Source: an uncultured Oscillospiraceae bacterium | GTDB lineage: Bacteria > Bacillota > Clostridia > Oscillospirales > Oscillospiraceae | Direction: 5' to 3' | DNA: 48,763 nucleotides | NCBI GenBank assembly: GCA_947625355.1 | Contig: CANQOA010000012.1 | Location: forward strand, 1-48,763 | Part shown: in pieces, positions 1 through 9,011 of the stretch | How positions within the stretch are numbered: the first letter of the stretch is position 1 | How the letters are laid out: every line of letters starts with the position of its first letter | Translations under genes and position numbers: made by a program | Notes under the pieces: model-generated | Told to the model about the DNA's origin: nothing | Database searches by the model: none | What the model saw: the letters and a program-made list of their open reading frames with translations, nothing else

Positions 1-360
1 CGCTCTGGTCCGCTCCAACTGGGTCCAGTCCGGCAAGAGCTGGTACTACCTCAAGGACGACGGCCTCATGGCCCGCAATGAGACCCTGACCCTGGACGGC
101 AAGGAATACGCCTTCAAGGACTCCGGCGTCATGCGCACCGGCTGGATCAGCCTGGGCGGCGGCGACTACCGCTACGCCGGCAAGTCCGGCGCTCTGGTCC
201 GCTCCAACTGGGTCCAGTCCGGCAAGAGCTGGTACTACCTCAAGGACGACGGCCTCATGGCCCGCAGCGAGACTCTGACCCTGAACGGCAAGGAATACGC
301 CTTCAAGGACTCCGGCGTCATGCGCACCGGCTGGATCAGCCTGGGCGGCGGCGACTACTA
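1..360 (+). repeat. 189-bp tandem direct repeats encoding a 63-residue surface module
   Basis: Bases 1-170 recur nearly identically from base 190 to ~359. The high DNA identity, not only protein identity, points to recent unit duplication or gene conversion. Confidence 0.8.
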
Positions 361-670
361 CTACGCCGACAAGGACGGCGCCCGGGTGAAGGGCCAGTGG
401 ATCAAGGACGGCGGCAAGGAGTACTACCTGAAGGACGACGGTCTCATGGCCCGCAACGAGCGCATCGGCGACTATCTGGTCAACGACAGCGGTGCCTGGG
501 TCGCCACCTGGAAGAGCGCCTACGGCTGCTATGACAACGCCACCGTCTATGTGAGCCGCAACAACATCATCCACCGCGACAGCAGCTGCTCCGGCATGAA
601 ATACTATTCCACCATGACCCTGGCCCAGGCCCTGCGCCGCGGCGCCAGACGGTGCGAAAAGTGCTTTTGA
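1..670 (+). CDS. Cell-wall-binding repeat surface protein, 3' part
   Basis: Partial gene: the reading frame is already open at base 2 and ends at TGA 668-670, giving about 222 residues. It consists of aromatic/glycine repeats of the choline-binding (Glucan/CW_binding) type, with recurring WYYLKDDG, YAFKDSGVMRTGW and GGGDYYYADK units. The last ~50 residues form a different small domain containing YVSRNN, an HRDSSCSG motif and a terminal CEKC, so a Cys/His metal site is likely; similar Cys-ended tails occur on secreted Firmicute proteins. Such repeats normally hold a secreted protein on wall polymers. The catalytic or adhesive part lies upstream of the window, so the function cannot be stated. 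A hairpin terminator follows at 685-713. Confidence 0.8.
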   Translation, partial: ALVRSNWVQSGKSWYYLKDDGLMARNETLTLDGKEYAFKDSGVMRTGWISLGGGDYRYAGKSGALVRSNWVQSGKSWYYLKDDGLMARSETLTLNGKEYAFKDSGVMRTGWISLGGGDYYYADKDGARVKGQWIKDGGKEYYLKDDGLMARNERIGDYLVNDSGAWVATWKSAYGCYDNATVYVSRNNIIHRDSSCSGMKYYSTMTLAQALRRGARRCEKCF

Positions 671-684
671 CGGCGATATGAGCG

Positions 685-713
685 GCAGCCCCCGGGACAG
701 ACCCGGGGGCTGC
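685..713. terminator. Intrinsic terminator hairpin between convergent genes
   Basis: Stem 685-696 pairs with 702-713 (12 bp, GC-rich, 5-nt loop) directly after the surface-protein stop and before the stop of potCD on the other strand. There is only a short T-run, so efficiency is uncertain. It could serve both strands. Confidence 0.7.
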
Positions 714-730
714 TCTTATCATGTCTGTTC

Positions 731-2710
731 TCAGTTGATCTTGAGGGTCTCCCAGAGGGAGTTGATGTATCCCAGCAGATCGCTGTCCAGGTTCCGGTAG
801 GCGTAGGTGTTGTACTTCTCGGAGAAGTCGCCCCAGTCGGGATAGAGGATGTCCATGGCCTCCGGCCCCATCTCGTCGATGTAATCCTCGTTCTCGTACA
901 CCAGCCGGTTGGGCGAGGCGTAGTAGGTGTACTCCGCGTTGGCGATAGCGGGCTCCTGGCTGAGCATGTAATTGATGAAGATCTCCGCCACCTCTTTGTT
1001 CTGGCAGCAGGTGGGGATGCACATGGCGTCGATGTAGAAATTGGTCCGCTCCGGGTAATAGAACCGCAGGTCCACATTGTCAGCCTGGGCGTCCAGCATG
1101 GTGAAGTAGTCGCCGGCGTAGTAGGCGGCGATGGCGCCCTCGCCGGACTCCATCATGTTGTACACCTCGTCCATCACATAGCTGCGCACCACGCCGCTGC
1201 GCCGCTGCTCCATCAGGGACTCCAGCGCCTGGTCCCACCGGCTCCGGTCGGTGGTGTTCACGTCGATGCCGGCCCGGTACATGGCCGTGCCGAAGGCGTC
1301 CCGGGAGTTGTTGAACTGAAGCACCTGGCCGGCGTATTTCTCGTTCCACATCAGGTCCCAGGAGCCGGTATCCGCCTCGTCCACCACGTTGGCGTTGTAG
1401 ATCACGCCCACGATGCCATAGGCATAGGGCACCGAATAGCGGTCCTCCGGGTCGTAATAGAGCCCGTGGAAGTCGTCGTCGATGTACTGGTAGTTGGGGA
1501 TGTTGTCGAAGTCCAGCGGCAGGAGCATATCCTCGTCGATCATGCGGGCGATCATGTAATCGGAGGGGATGATCACGTCGTAGCTGATGGCGTTTTTGGA
1601 TAGCTTTGCGTACATGTCCTCGTTGCTGGCGAAGGTCTCATAGTTGACCTGCACCGGCCGGCCGTACTCCTGCTCGTACCAGGCGGCGAACTCCTTGATC
1701 ACGTCCATGGAGCCCTCGGAGCCGTCGGAGATATACTCGCCCCAGTTGTAGACATTGAGCACCTGGGGCTTGTTGTCGGTCTCGGTGACGGCGAACACCA
1801 CCGCCGCGGCCAGCGCCGCCAGCGCCAGACTGCCGCCGCAGCCATAGAGGATGCGCCGCTTCTTCGGGTCCATGGGGGGCCTTCCAGAGGCGGCCCGCTT
1901 GGCCTTCCGGGCGGCCCGCAGCTTTTGGCTGTCCTCGCTGTCGGTGAGGTTGGAGAGCAGCAGCAGCGCCAGGATGACGAAGAAGATGATGGTCGCCAGG
2001 GCGTACATGTCCGGGGTGACGGTCTTTTTCGTCATGTTGTAGATGCGGATGGGCAGGGTCTGGAAGCCAGTGCCGGTGGTGAAATAGCTGATGACGAAGT
2101 CGTCCAGGCTCAGAGTGAAGGCCATGATCATGCCGGTGACGATGGCGGGCATGATCTCCGGCAGCTCCACCTTCCAGAATGCGCCCCAGGGGGTGCAGCC
2201 CAGATCCATGGCCGCCTCGGGCAGCGCCTTGTCCATCTGCCGCAGCCGGGGCAGCACCTGCAGGATCACATAGGGCAGGCAGAAGGTGATATGGGCGATG
2301 AGCAGCGTGATGAAGCTCAGACTGTTGGCCAGGCCCAGCAGCCGGCTGGCGAACACGAACATCAGCATCATGGAGATGCCGGTGATGATGTCCGGATTGA
2401 TCATGGGGATGTTGGTGACCATGTCCAGCGCCGAGCGCAGATACTTCGAGCGCATCCGGTGGATGCCCACGGCGGCGGCGGTGCCCATGACGGTGGACAC
2501 GCCCGCGGCGCACACCGCCAGGATCAGGGTGTTGCGCACGGCCTTGAGGGTCTCCGTGTCCCGGAACAGCTCCTTGTACCACTTCAGCGAGAAGCCGGAG
2601 AACACCGAAAGGCTGCGGGCCTCGTTGAAGGAGAACACCAGCAGGATCACCAGCGGCGCGAACAGGAACAGGAACATCAGCGCCGTAAAGACTTTGGATG
2701 CTTTTTTCAT
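731..2710 (-). CDS. potCD: Polyamine ABC transporter, permease PotC fused to substrate-binding protein PotD
   Basis: This 659-residue protein joins two normally separate importer subunits. Residues 1 to ~265 are a binding-protein-dependent permease with about six membrane segments and the EAA-type cytoplasmic loop (DLGCTPWGAF). After a basic linker there is a further hydrophobic segment (~286-308), and from ~318 a PotD/PotF-type periplasmic-binding fold opening with LNVYNWGEYI. The extra membrane segment places the binding domain outside the cell, permanently tethered to its channel. The ATG at 2710 overlaps the potB stop by 4 bases. The likely substrate is spermidine/putrescine, inferred from family. 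Fused binding-domain/permease proteins are known in other ABC importers, and the composite is intact here. Confidence 0.88.
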   Translation of the reverse strand: MKKASKVFTALMFLFLFAPLVILLVFSFNEARSLSVFSGFSLKWYKELFRDTETLKAVRNTLILAVCAAGVSTVMGTAAAVGIHRMRSKYLRSALDMVTNIPMINPDIITGISMMLMFVFASRLLGLANSLSFITLLIAHITFCLPYVILQVLPRLRQMDKALPEAAMDLGCTPWGAFWKVELPEIMPAIVTGMIMAFTLSLDDFVISYFTTGTGFQTLPIRIYNMTKKTVTPDMYALATIIFFVILALLLLSNLTDSEDSQKLRAARKAKRAASGRPPMDPKKRRILYGCGGSLALAALAAAVVFAVTETDNKPQVLNVYNWGEYISDGSEGSMDVIKEFAAWYEQEYGRPVQVNYETFASNEDMYAKLSKNAISYDVIIPSDYMIARMIDEDMLLPLDFDNIPNYQYIDDDFHGLYYDPEDRYSVPYAYGIVGVIYNANVVDEADTGSWDLMWNEKYAGQVLQFNNSRDAFGTAMYRAGIDVNTTDRSRWDQALESLMEQRRSGVVRSYVMDEVYNMMESGEGAIAAYYAGDYFTMLDAQADNVDLRFYYPERTNFYIDAMCIPTCCQNKEVAEIFINYMLSQEPAIANAEYTYYASPNRLVYENEDYIDEMGPEAMDILYPDWGDFSEKYNTYAYRNLDSDLLGYINSLWETLKIN

Positions 2711-3591
2711 GCCGCCGCCCCCCCGTAGGTGTACTTGTCGGTGAGCCGGCGCATCAGGGCCATGGCGGCCAGCAGCGCCACCATCAGGATGAAGGCGATG
2801 GCCGCGGCGAAGTGCAGATTATTGGCCACATACTGCCCCTCGATGGCGTCGCCCAGCAGGAAGAACATGCCGTCGCCCAGCTTCTGGGAGATATAGAAGG
2901 TGCTGATGGAGGGGATCAGGACCATGGTCACGCCGTTGACGATGCCCGGCATGCTCAGCGGCAAGATCACCCGCCGCAGCACCCCCGCCGGGGCGCAGCC
3001 CAGGTCGCGGGCCGCCTCGATGAGCCGGTAGTCCATCTTGGCCATGATGGAGTAAAGCGGCAGGATCATGTAGGGCAGGTAGTCATAGACCATGCCGATG
3101 ATGACGGCGGTCTCCGTGCCGATGATATGCACCCGGCCCAGCCCCAGCTTGGCCAGGAGGTTGTTGAGGATGCCCGTGTCCTGGAGGATGGTCATCCAGG
3201 CGTAGGTCCGGATGAGGAAGTTCATCCACATGGGGATCATGATGAGGGTCATCATGGTCTTTTGGGCCCTGGGCGAGGCCCGGGAGATGATATATGCCAG
3301 AGGGTAGCCCAGCAGCAGGCAGACCACGGTGGAGATCGCCGCCAGCTTGATGGACCGCCAGCTGATCACCAGATAGGTCCGCACCTGGCTGGTCGCGCCG
3401 TCGGCGCTCACGCTGGCGGACATGTCGTTGAAAAAGCGGGCGATGTTGGCGGTGGTGAAGCGGAAGTCGTTGTCCGTGAAGGCGTAATAGGCCACGAAGC
3501 CCAGGGGCACCAGGATGAACACCACCGCCCACAGCTCATAGGGCCCGCTGGCCAGCCCGGTGACCAGGGAGCGGGTCTTTTTCTTGGTCAT
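2707..3591 (-). CDS. potB: Polyamine ABC transporter permease PotB
   Basis: 294 residues from the ATG at 3591 ([10 protein letters not shown]), which overlaps the potA stop by 4 bases; the in-frame extension further upstream lies inside potA and is rejected. Six hydrophobic segments are visible, with an EAA loop near [22 protein letters not shown]. It pairs with the PotC half of the next gene to form the transmembrane channel for polyamine uptake. Its stop overlaps the potCD start (ATGA), so translation is probably coupled through the whole operon. Confidence 0.9.
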   Translation of the reverse strand: MTKKKTRSLVTGLASGPYELWAVVFILVPLGFVAYYAFTDNDFRFTTANIARFFNDMSASVSADGATSQVRTYLVISWRSIKLAAISTVVCLLLGYPLAYIISRASPRAQKTMMTLIMIPMWMNFLIRTYAWMTILQDTGILNNLLAKLGLGRVHIIGTETAVIIGMVYDYLPYMILPLYSIMAKMDYRLIEAARDLGCAPAGVLRRVILPLSMPGIVNGVTMVLIPSISTFYISQKLGDGMFFLLGDAIEGQYVANNLHFAAAIAFILMVALLAAMALMRRLTDKYTYGGAAA

Positions 3592-4706
3592 TGCTCCCCC
3601 TCGCTTTCCGCCTCGGCCAGCTCGTCGAACTCGTTGGAGAAGGAGGCATAGTCGCCGTACAGGCCCGAATACTCGCTCTTTTTCATGATATGGATGGCGT
3701 CCGGCTCGATATACAGGCCGATGTGCTCGTCCACATCCACGAAATCGGTGGTCTGGATCATCCACTTGAAGCCGCCGATGTCCACGATCACCTCATAGTG
3801 CACGCCCATGAAGGTGACGGAGGTGACCACGCCCCGGAGCATGCCCTTGTCCTCGGCCACGATATCCACGTCCTCCGGCCGGACCACCACGTCCACCGGC
3901 TCGTTGGGCTCGAAGCCGCCGTCCACGCACTGGAAGGTGTGGCCGGAGAAGGAGACGCACCTGTCCCGGAGCATCACGCCGTCCACGATGTTGCTCTCGC
4001 CGATGAAATCCGCCACGAAGGCGTTTTTCGGCTCGTTGTACACGTCCTGGCTGGAGCCGATCTGCTGGATGCGGCCCTCGGACATGACCACGATGGTGTC
4101 GGACATGCTCAGGGCCTCCTCCTGGTCATGGGTGACGAACACGAAGGTGATGCCCGTAGCCTTCTGGATGTTTTTCAGCTCCTGCTGCATGTCCTTTCTC
4201 AGCTTCAGGTCCAGCGCCGCCAGCGGCTCGTCCAGCAGCAGCACCCGGGGCTTGCCCACCAGGGCGCGTGCGATGGCCACCCGCTGCTGCTGGCCGCCGG
4301 ACAGGCTGGTGACGGCCCGATGCTCAAAGCCCTTGAGGGCCACCATGGAGAGCATCTCGCTGACCCGCTGGTCGATCTCGTCCCGGGGCGTCTTGCGCTC
4401 CCGCAGGGGGAAGGCCACGTTCTCATACACGTTCAGATGGGGGAACAGGGCATAGCGCTGGAACACGGTGTTCACGTTGCGCTTGTGGGGCGGCACGTCG
4501 TTGATGCGCTCGCCCATGAACAGCACGTCGCCGCTGTCGGGGGTCTCGAAGCCGCCGATGAGCCGCAGCGTGGTGGTCTTGCCGCAGCCGGAGGGGCCCA
4601 GGAGGGTGATGAACTCATTGTCGTAGATGTCCAGACTGATGTTGTCCAGCACCACCTCCCCGTCGAAGGACTTTGTGATGTTTTTCAGCTCGATGATCTT
4701 GTCCAT
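3588..4706 (-). CDS. potA: Polyamine ABC transporter ATP-binding protein PotA
   Basis: 372 residues. It has Walker A (GPSGCGKTT), the ABC signature (LSGGQQQR), Walker B ([11 protein letters not shown]) and the switch His (VTHDQ), followed by a C-terminal TOBE-type regulatory domain. It hydrolyses ATP to power the PotB/PotC channel. The start at 4706 ([10 protein letters not shown]) is chosen because a GGGAGA site lies just upstream and homologues begin here. The frame remains open in-frame back into the leader, but that stretch carries a terminator-like hairpin and has no ribosome site. First gene of potA-potB-potCD, transcribed from the promoter at 5079-5107. Confidence 0.93.
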   Translation of the reverse strand: MDKIIELKNITKSFDGEVVLDNISLDIYDNEFITLLGPSGCGKTTTLRLIGGFETPDSGDVLFMGERINDVPPHKRNVNTVFQRYALFPHLNVYENVAFPLRERKTPRDEIDQRVSEMLSMVALKGFEHRAVTSLSGGQQQRVAIARALVGKPRVLLLDEPLAALDLKLRKDMQQELKNIQKATGITFVFVTHDQEEALSMSDTIVVMSEGRIQQIGSSQDVYNEPKNAFVADFIGESNIVDGVMLRDRCVSFSGHTFQCVDGGFEPNEPVDVVVRPEDVDIVAEDKGMLRGVVTSVTFMGVHYEVIVDIGGFKWMIQTTDFVDVDEHIGLYIEPDAIHIMKKSEYSGLYGDYASFSNEFDELAEAESEGEQ

Positions 4707-4740
4707 GGCGTCCGTCTCCCTATGTAAAAATAAAAAAAAC

Positions 4741-4769
4741 AAGCGGAACATGCCAGGCACGTTCCACTT
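4741..4769 (-). terminator. Terminator/attenuator hairpin in the pot operon leader
   Basis: On the transcribed strand, two 14-base arms around one central base (4755) pair almost completely, allowing G-U. One base later come eight U, then A and five U (down to ~4725). This is an intrinsic-terminator shape located inside the 5' leader, ~20 bases before the potA ribosome site, so full-length mRNA must read through it. Confidence 0.75.
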
Positions 4770-5072
4770 GCGGACCATCCATACACTGCCGTCCGGATCG
4801 ACGGCGGGCCGTCCCAATGGGTTTGAGAGTTTTTGAAAGCAAAATGCCTTGCTCTGACTCTTACTGACCATTTTACAAGTCTGTGTGCCGCCCGGCACTG
4901 GTTATAAAGTAACCAACTTATAAAACTTGAGCTTTTAACTCAATCAATAAGGCAACAGAAGTTGCCGCCGCTTTCGCGGGGTTCGGCATTCGACCCGGCT
5001 GTCCGTATGGCCTTGGCCGTCCGGAGACGGCGGTCGCATCTTGCTTTGGAAAGGCTCTTTCCAATTGAGACG
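4770..5072 (-). promoter_or_regulatory. Structured 5' leader of the pot operon (candidate attenuator or riboswitch)
   Basis: About 300 nt lie between the predicted transcript start (~5072) and the terminator. In series there are short stem-loops at 5046-5064 (8 bp), 5017-5030, 4951-4966, 4900-4914 and 4885-4898. It matches no riboswitch class I can recognise by eye. A 31-codon reading frame (5039-4944, Pro/Arg-rich start, ending LLLPY) lies in the leader but has no convincing ribosome site. Confidence 0.5.
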
Positions 5073-5078
5073 GCACAC

Positions 5079-5107
5079 ATTCTAACAGCAACCCGGTCCC
5101 CTGTCAA
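5079..5107 (-). promoter_or_regulatory. Sigma-A promoter of the pot operon
   Basis: On the minus strand: TTGACA (5107-5102), 17-bp spacer, TAGAAT (5084-5079). The predicted start near 5072 lies ~365 nt upstream of potA. Confidence 0.85.
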
Positions 5108-5159
5108 GGCCATTGAGAGAATTGTATGAAATTTGTCACTTTTTGCCAACCCGTCAAGA

Positions 5160-5185
5160 GGGCCGGGGGCGTTCGCCCCCGGCCC
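5160..5185 (-). terminator. Hairpin after the LRR surface-protein gene
   Basis: Perfect inverted repeat with a 12-bp GC stem (GGGCCGGGGGCG and its complement). It is an identical copy of the hairpin at 9070-9095, seven bases downstream of an equivalent stop codon. No strong U-run follows. Confidence 0.65.
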
Positions 5186-5590
5186 TGCCGCTCAGATCTT
5201 GATGCTGCCGGTCGCGTCGGTGTACGTGATCATGCCGTACTTGCCGTCGTGCTTGTTGTTCGACCAGACCCAGCCATACCCCTCGGCCCAGTGCCAGCCG
5301 CCCCGGACCCGTCCCTGGGCGCTGGAGTCCGCCGGCGTCTCGAAGTAGTAAAGACCCCCGGGCCACACGGTCTTGGTGTCCAGCTTGCCGGTCTTTTCGC
5401 TGTAGTACCCCTTCACCTGCGGGCAGTCATACACGCCCGTGACCATGACGCCGTTCGCGTTCATGAAGTACCAGATGCCCCTGGCGCTCATCACCCAGGT
5501 GTTCTTCACGGCCTTGCCGTTCAGGAAGTAATACCAGCTGCCGTCGCTGCCCTTGGTCCAGCCCTTGCCGGTGGCGGGCTCCCCCGACTG
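5160..5590 (-). repeat. Duplicated 3' module plus terminator, copy 1
   Basis: This segment is closely similar to 9070-9500: the same hairpin, the same stop context and ~125 shared C-terminal residues (GWTKGSDG, NTWVMSARGIWYFMN, TVWPGGLYYFET, DGKYGM). Because the match extends past the stop codon, a DNA-level duplication is more likely than protein convergence. Confidence 0.85.
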
Positions 5591-8500
5591 CTGCCACTTG
5601 CCGGGGCCATAGGCCCGGGCAGTCCCGCCGGACAGGCGCGGCACATAGGAGAAAGCGATCCTCCCCTCGCCGTCCGCCTCCATCTGGGCGATGAACCGCA
5701 GATTGGACGCCGACAGCAGATCGGCCGCCGACGGATCGGCCGTCACCAGGATCACATAGGTCCCGTTGGCCTGCAGGCCGGTGAACAGCGCCGTGTTCTC
5801 CCCCGTGGAGGTGGGGCTGTGGACCGCCAGCAGCTCGATCTCTGCCGGCTCGCCGTCGATAGAGCCCATCTCCGGCTCTGCCGTGATCTCGGGCTCGGCC
5901 GTCATCTCAGGTTCGGCCGTGGCCTCGGGTTCGGCCGTCATCTCGGGCTCAGCCGTGGCCTCGGGCTCAGCCGTCATCTCGGGCTCAGCCGTCATCTCGG
6001 GCTCAGCCGTCATCTCGGGCTCAGCCGTATCCTCCGGCACGGGCACCGCGCCGGCCTCCGGCAGATCCGCGGCGATGCTGGCCGGCGAAGCGCCCAGGGA
6101 GACGAAGGGGAGGCCGTGCTCCTCGGCGTACGCCTCCGCCGTGGAGCCGTCATAGCCGTGGATGGTGCCGCAAAGGGTATCATGATCCTCGATCGTGTCG
6201 ATCCGACAGTTCGGGTTCAGGACCGTAGTGTCCTTCAAGCTGTCGCACCCATCAAACGCACCCACTCCGATGGAGACGACGCTGGCGGGGATGGTCACGC
6301 TCGCCAGACTTACACAATCAGAAAACGCCCAATCCCCTATGCTGGTCACACTATCGGGGATCGTCACGCTCGCCAGACTTACACAATCAGAAAACGCCCA
6401 ATCCCCTATGCTGGTCACACTATCGGGGATCGTCACGTTCGTCAGACTTGAACAATGAGAAAACGCATCCTCCCCTATGCTGGTTACACTGTCGGGGATC
6501 GTCACACTCGTTAGTCTCCAGCAATCATAAAACGCTTCCTCCCCTATGCTGGTCACACTATCGGGGATCGTCACGTTCGTCAGACTTGAACAATGCATGA
6601 ACACATAATCTTCGATGGTCGGCACGCCATCGGGGATCATCACGCTCGTCAGACTTGAACAATTAGAGAACGCCCAACCCCCTATGCTGGTCACACTATC
6701 GGGGATCGTCACGTTCGTCAGACTTGAACAAAAAGAAAACGCTGCCTCCCCTATGCTGGTCACGCTATCGGGGATCGTCACGCTCGTCAGACTTGAACAT
6801 TCATAAAACGCTTCCTCCCCTATACTGGTCACGCCATCCTGAATAGAAACCCATTTGATAGACGAAACAAACTCATGCCATGGCACCCTGAATGAAAACT
6901 CCCAATACCCCATCTCCCCCGTGCCGTAGATGGACAGCGTCCCGTCGCTGGTAAGTATCCACTTCACATTGTCCCCCTGGGCGCCGCAGTCGCCGGAGGC
7001 AACGATCTCCCCTCCCGGGGTCGGAACAGGTGCTGGCGTCCCGGCAGGCGGGATGTCCGGGCCGGTGCCGGGGCCCGGGGTCGCGCTGGGCTGAGGCGAC
7101 GCATCCGGGGCCGCTTGGAGCAGTATGAACCCCATCGTCGGCTTCCCGCTGACCGTCAGGGTGGCCCTGCCGGAGGCGGTCCCGTCCGGGCTGGACGCGG
7201 ACAGGCTATACATCCCGTCGTGCAGGAAGAACACAGCCTTGCCGTCAGCGCCCGTCACCGGCGCTTCGCTGAGCCCGGTCCCCTCCACAGCCGCGCCGGA
7301 CACCGCCGCGCCGCTCTGGTCCAACACCGTCAGCGTCACCTTATAGCTGCTGTGCGGGCAGGTGCCTAAACCGAATTCGTCAAAATCGAACGAATAATAA
7401 AAATCGAACAGTTTTAGTGATACTTCAAATATTAGCGTCTCATACTTTACGTGTTTTGTAGCGGCAATGCTGCACTTCAAATACGCTTTAAAGTTGACAT
7501 CCCCATCGGTACATTGTTCGCAATCATGATGCTCTTCTTCTGAACCAAGCACCGCCCTTTTGGCTTTTACTTCTACCACAGCTCCCAATTCCGCAGATGC
7601 TTTGAGAAGGTCTTCACTGATAAGGGCAAGATATGGTTCGATTTTAAATCCCACCTCAATTTTCCCTTCAACAGTAACCTTAACCTTCACTTTTGGATCG
7701 CTGCTTTTGTTAACAAACGTGCCGTTATCCAGCGCATATCCGAATGTTTGCTCAACTGAAACAGTGCCCTCGAAACTGCCGCTGATACCCAATACAAGCT
7801 TCGGCTCTACTCCCAAAGACAGCCCCGGCAAAGGATTAAACACTATCTTTCCTAGAGGCTGCTCTGTATCTTGTAGTTTCTGCTCTGCCTCGACAGTCAG
7901 CTTTCCTTCAAGTTTGTTTGTCGCCTTGAACTCAATGTATTCTTTTGAAAGACTGATGTAGATTTTAACCTTGATGCTTACTTCAATGTTTCCAGAAACC
8001 TTTACCGACAAACTTTCGTCAAACTTCTTCTCAAACTCTATTTCGAGGGATTTTCTTGTATTGGCATTTGTATCTACTAGCGCAGCAGGTGCGACCTCGC
8101 TGTTTTCGTCCGAGCCCACGTCAATCTTTACCACATCGAAAAAGTCTGTGATCTCAGCATTGTCGTCCTCAACAACGGTAACAGTATTTCCCTCTTTCGA
8201 GACGGATGCAACTTTCACAAGAAGAAGCGACCCGTCAGCCTTTTCATAAGAAAGGATATCGCCCGCTATCAACCCAGTGAGTTTACCGTCTGCATTTGCG
8301 AAAGTATAGCGTCCCCCTGCAGAACCTGTCAGCGAGTTCACATTTCCCTTAGGTTCTACTAATACTGTATCCTTACTATAGACCATGAAGTTCGTGGTCG
8401 GGTCGCCGTCCAGGTTCAGCACCCGTTCCTCGGCAAAGTCGTTCACCGTGGCGTCATCCAGGTCCTGGATGTCCTCCGTGTAGAACTCCGTGGTATATTC

Positions 8501-8938
8501 CTCGCACAGCGGCTCATGCCCTGCGTGGTCCAGCAGGAACGCCGACGCGACAAAGGTGTCCGGGATCTTACCGGTCAGACCAAAGACCACGATCCCCGAC
8601 CCGGCCGAGATCGACGCGTTCCCCGAGGCCGTCATCTGCCCCGTCCTCTCGTCGTACACCGCCACGACCACGTCCGCTTTCCTGTCAGCCTGATAGCCGA
8701 CGACCGCGGTGTTGTTCGTTACGGTCAGGCTGGTGATCTTGTCCGCCGTCGGGTCCTGTACGATCGCCCGGGCGTCGATCTCCTTGGCGATCAGTTCGCC
8801 CACGTCGTTCTTTCCCTCGACCGTCACATCCGCCGTCTCCAGCTGCGCGTCGGACCCATCATCCGCCGCGAAGACCGGAACGCACAGCGAAAACAGCACC
8901 GTCAGGGCAAGAACCAGACTCAAAACGCGCTTTTTCAT
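5192..8938 (-). CDS. Secreted BspA-type leucine-rich-repeat surface protein
   Basis: 1248 residues. A signal peptide (MKKRVLSLVLALTVLF..., cleavage near VFAADD) is followed by ~450 residues of unassigned beta-rich sequence, a carboxypeptidase-regulatory-like domain (YKVTLTVLDQSGAAVSG), a Pro-rich linker and nine ~23-residue LRR_5 repeats (VTIPDSVTSIGxxAFxxC). Then come TAEPE hexapeptide repeats and a C-terminal aromatic wall-binding module. LRR_5 proteins of this type act as adhesins on host or bacterial surfaces; the ligand is unknown. The start is supported by the GGAATGGAAAG ribosome site and the promoter at 9012-9040. DNA for residues ~180-520 and for the LRR block is visibly AT-richer than its surroundings, suggesting a mosaic origin. 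Its 3' module and promoter match those of the next gene upstream (9102-10793). Confidence 0.85.
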   Translation of the reverse strand: MKKRVLSLVLALTVLFSLCVPVFAADDGSDAQLETADVTVEGKNDVGELIAKEIDARAIVQDPTADKITSLTVTNNTAVVGYQADRKADVVVAVYDERTGQMTASGNASISAGSGIVVFGLTGKIPDTFVASAFLLDHAGHEPLCEEYTTEFYTEDIQDLDDATVNDFAEERVLNLDGDPTTNFMVYSKDTVLVEPKGNVNSLTGSAGGRYTFANADGKLTGLIAGDILSYEKADGSLLLVKVASVSKEGNTVTVVEDDNAEITDFFDVVKIDVGSDENSEVAPAALVDTNANTRKSLEIEFEKKFDESLSVKVSGNIEVSIKVKIYISLSKEYIEFKATNKLEGKLTVEAEQKLQDTEQPLGKIVFNPLPGLSLGVEPKLVLGISGSFEGTVSVEQTFGYALDNGTFVNKSSDPKVKVKVTVEGKIEVGFKIEPYLALISEDLLKASAELGAVVEVKAKRAVLGSEEEHHDCEQCTDGDVNFKAYLKCSIAATKHVKYETLIFEVSLKLFDFYYSFDFDEFGLGTCPHSSYKVTLTVLDQSGAAVSGAAVEGTGLSEAPVTGADGKAVFFLHDGMYSLSASSPDGTASGRATLTVSGKPTMGFILLQAAPDASPQPSATPGPGTGPDIPPAGTPAPVPTPGGEIVASGDCGAQGDNVKWILTSDGTLSIYGTGEMGYWEFSFRVPWHEFVSSIKWVSIQDGVTSIGEEAFYECSSLTSVTIPDSVTSIGEAAFSFCSSLTNVTIPDSVTSIGGWAFSNCSSLTSVMIPDGVPTIEDYVFMHCSSLTNVTIPDSVTSIGEEAFYDCWRLTSVTIPDSVTSIGEDAFSHCSSLTNVTIPDSVTSIGDWAFSDCVSLASVTIPDSVTSIGDWAFSDCVSLASVTIPASVVSIGVGAFDGCDSLKDTTVLNPNCRIDTIEDHDTLCGTIHGYDGSTAEAYAEEHGLPFVSLGASPASIAADLPEAGAVPVPEDTAEPEMTAEPEMTAEPEMTAEPEATAEPEMTAEPEATAEPEMTAEPEITAEPEMGSIDGEPAEIELLAVHSPTSTGENTALFTGLQANGTYVILVTADPSAADLLSASNLRFIAQMEADGEGRIAFSYVPRLSGGTARAYGPGKWQQSGEPATGKGWTKGSDGSWYYFLNGKAVKNTWVMSARGIWYFMNANGVMVTGVYDCPQVKGYYSEKTGKLDTKTVWPGGLYYFETPADSSAQGRVRGGWHWAEGYGWVWSNNKHDGKYGMITYTDATGSIKI
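5874..6033 (-). repeat. 18-bp repeats encoding TAEPE(M/A/I) hexapeptides
   Basis: Eight or more 18-bp units encode an acidic Glu/Pro spacer between the LRR block and the wall-binding module. A similar array lies in the neighbouring gene at 10429-10590. Confidence 0.8.
6240..6860 (-). repeat. 69-bp LRR_5 coding repeats
   Basis: Nine tandem 69-bp units. Two consecutive units (about 6300-6437) are identical at the DNA level, implying recent expansion. These are coding repeats, not CRISPR. Confidence 0.85.
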
Positions 8939-9011
8939 GGTCTTTCCATTCCTTTCTTCTTTTTCCCGGCAGTACCGGCCCGCGGAGGCCGCGCCCCGCC
9001 GGGACGATTTG

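Noticed and set aside
4707-4898. N-terminal extension of PotA back to 4898
   Set aside because: It would run through a terminator-like hairpin and poly-U tract and has no ribosome site; homologues start at MDKIIEL (4706).
4944-5039. 31-codon frame in the pot leader as a definite regulatory peptide gene
   Set aside because: No Shine-Dalgarno is visible and there is no comparative evidence; kept only as a possibility in the leader description.
6240-6860. Regularly spaced 69-bp repeats resembling a CRISPR array
   Set aside because: Units are contiguous, in frame, and encode LRR_5 repeats; there are no unique spacers and no cas genes.
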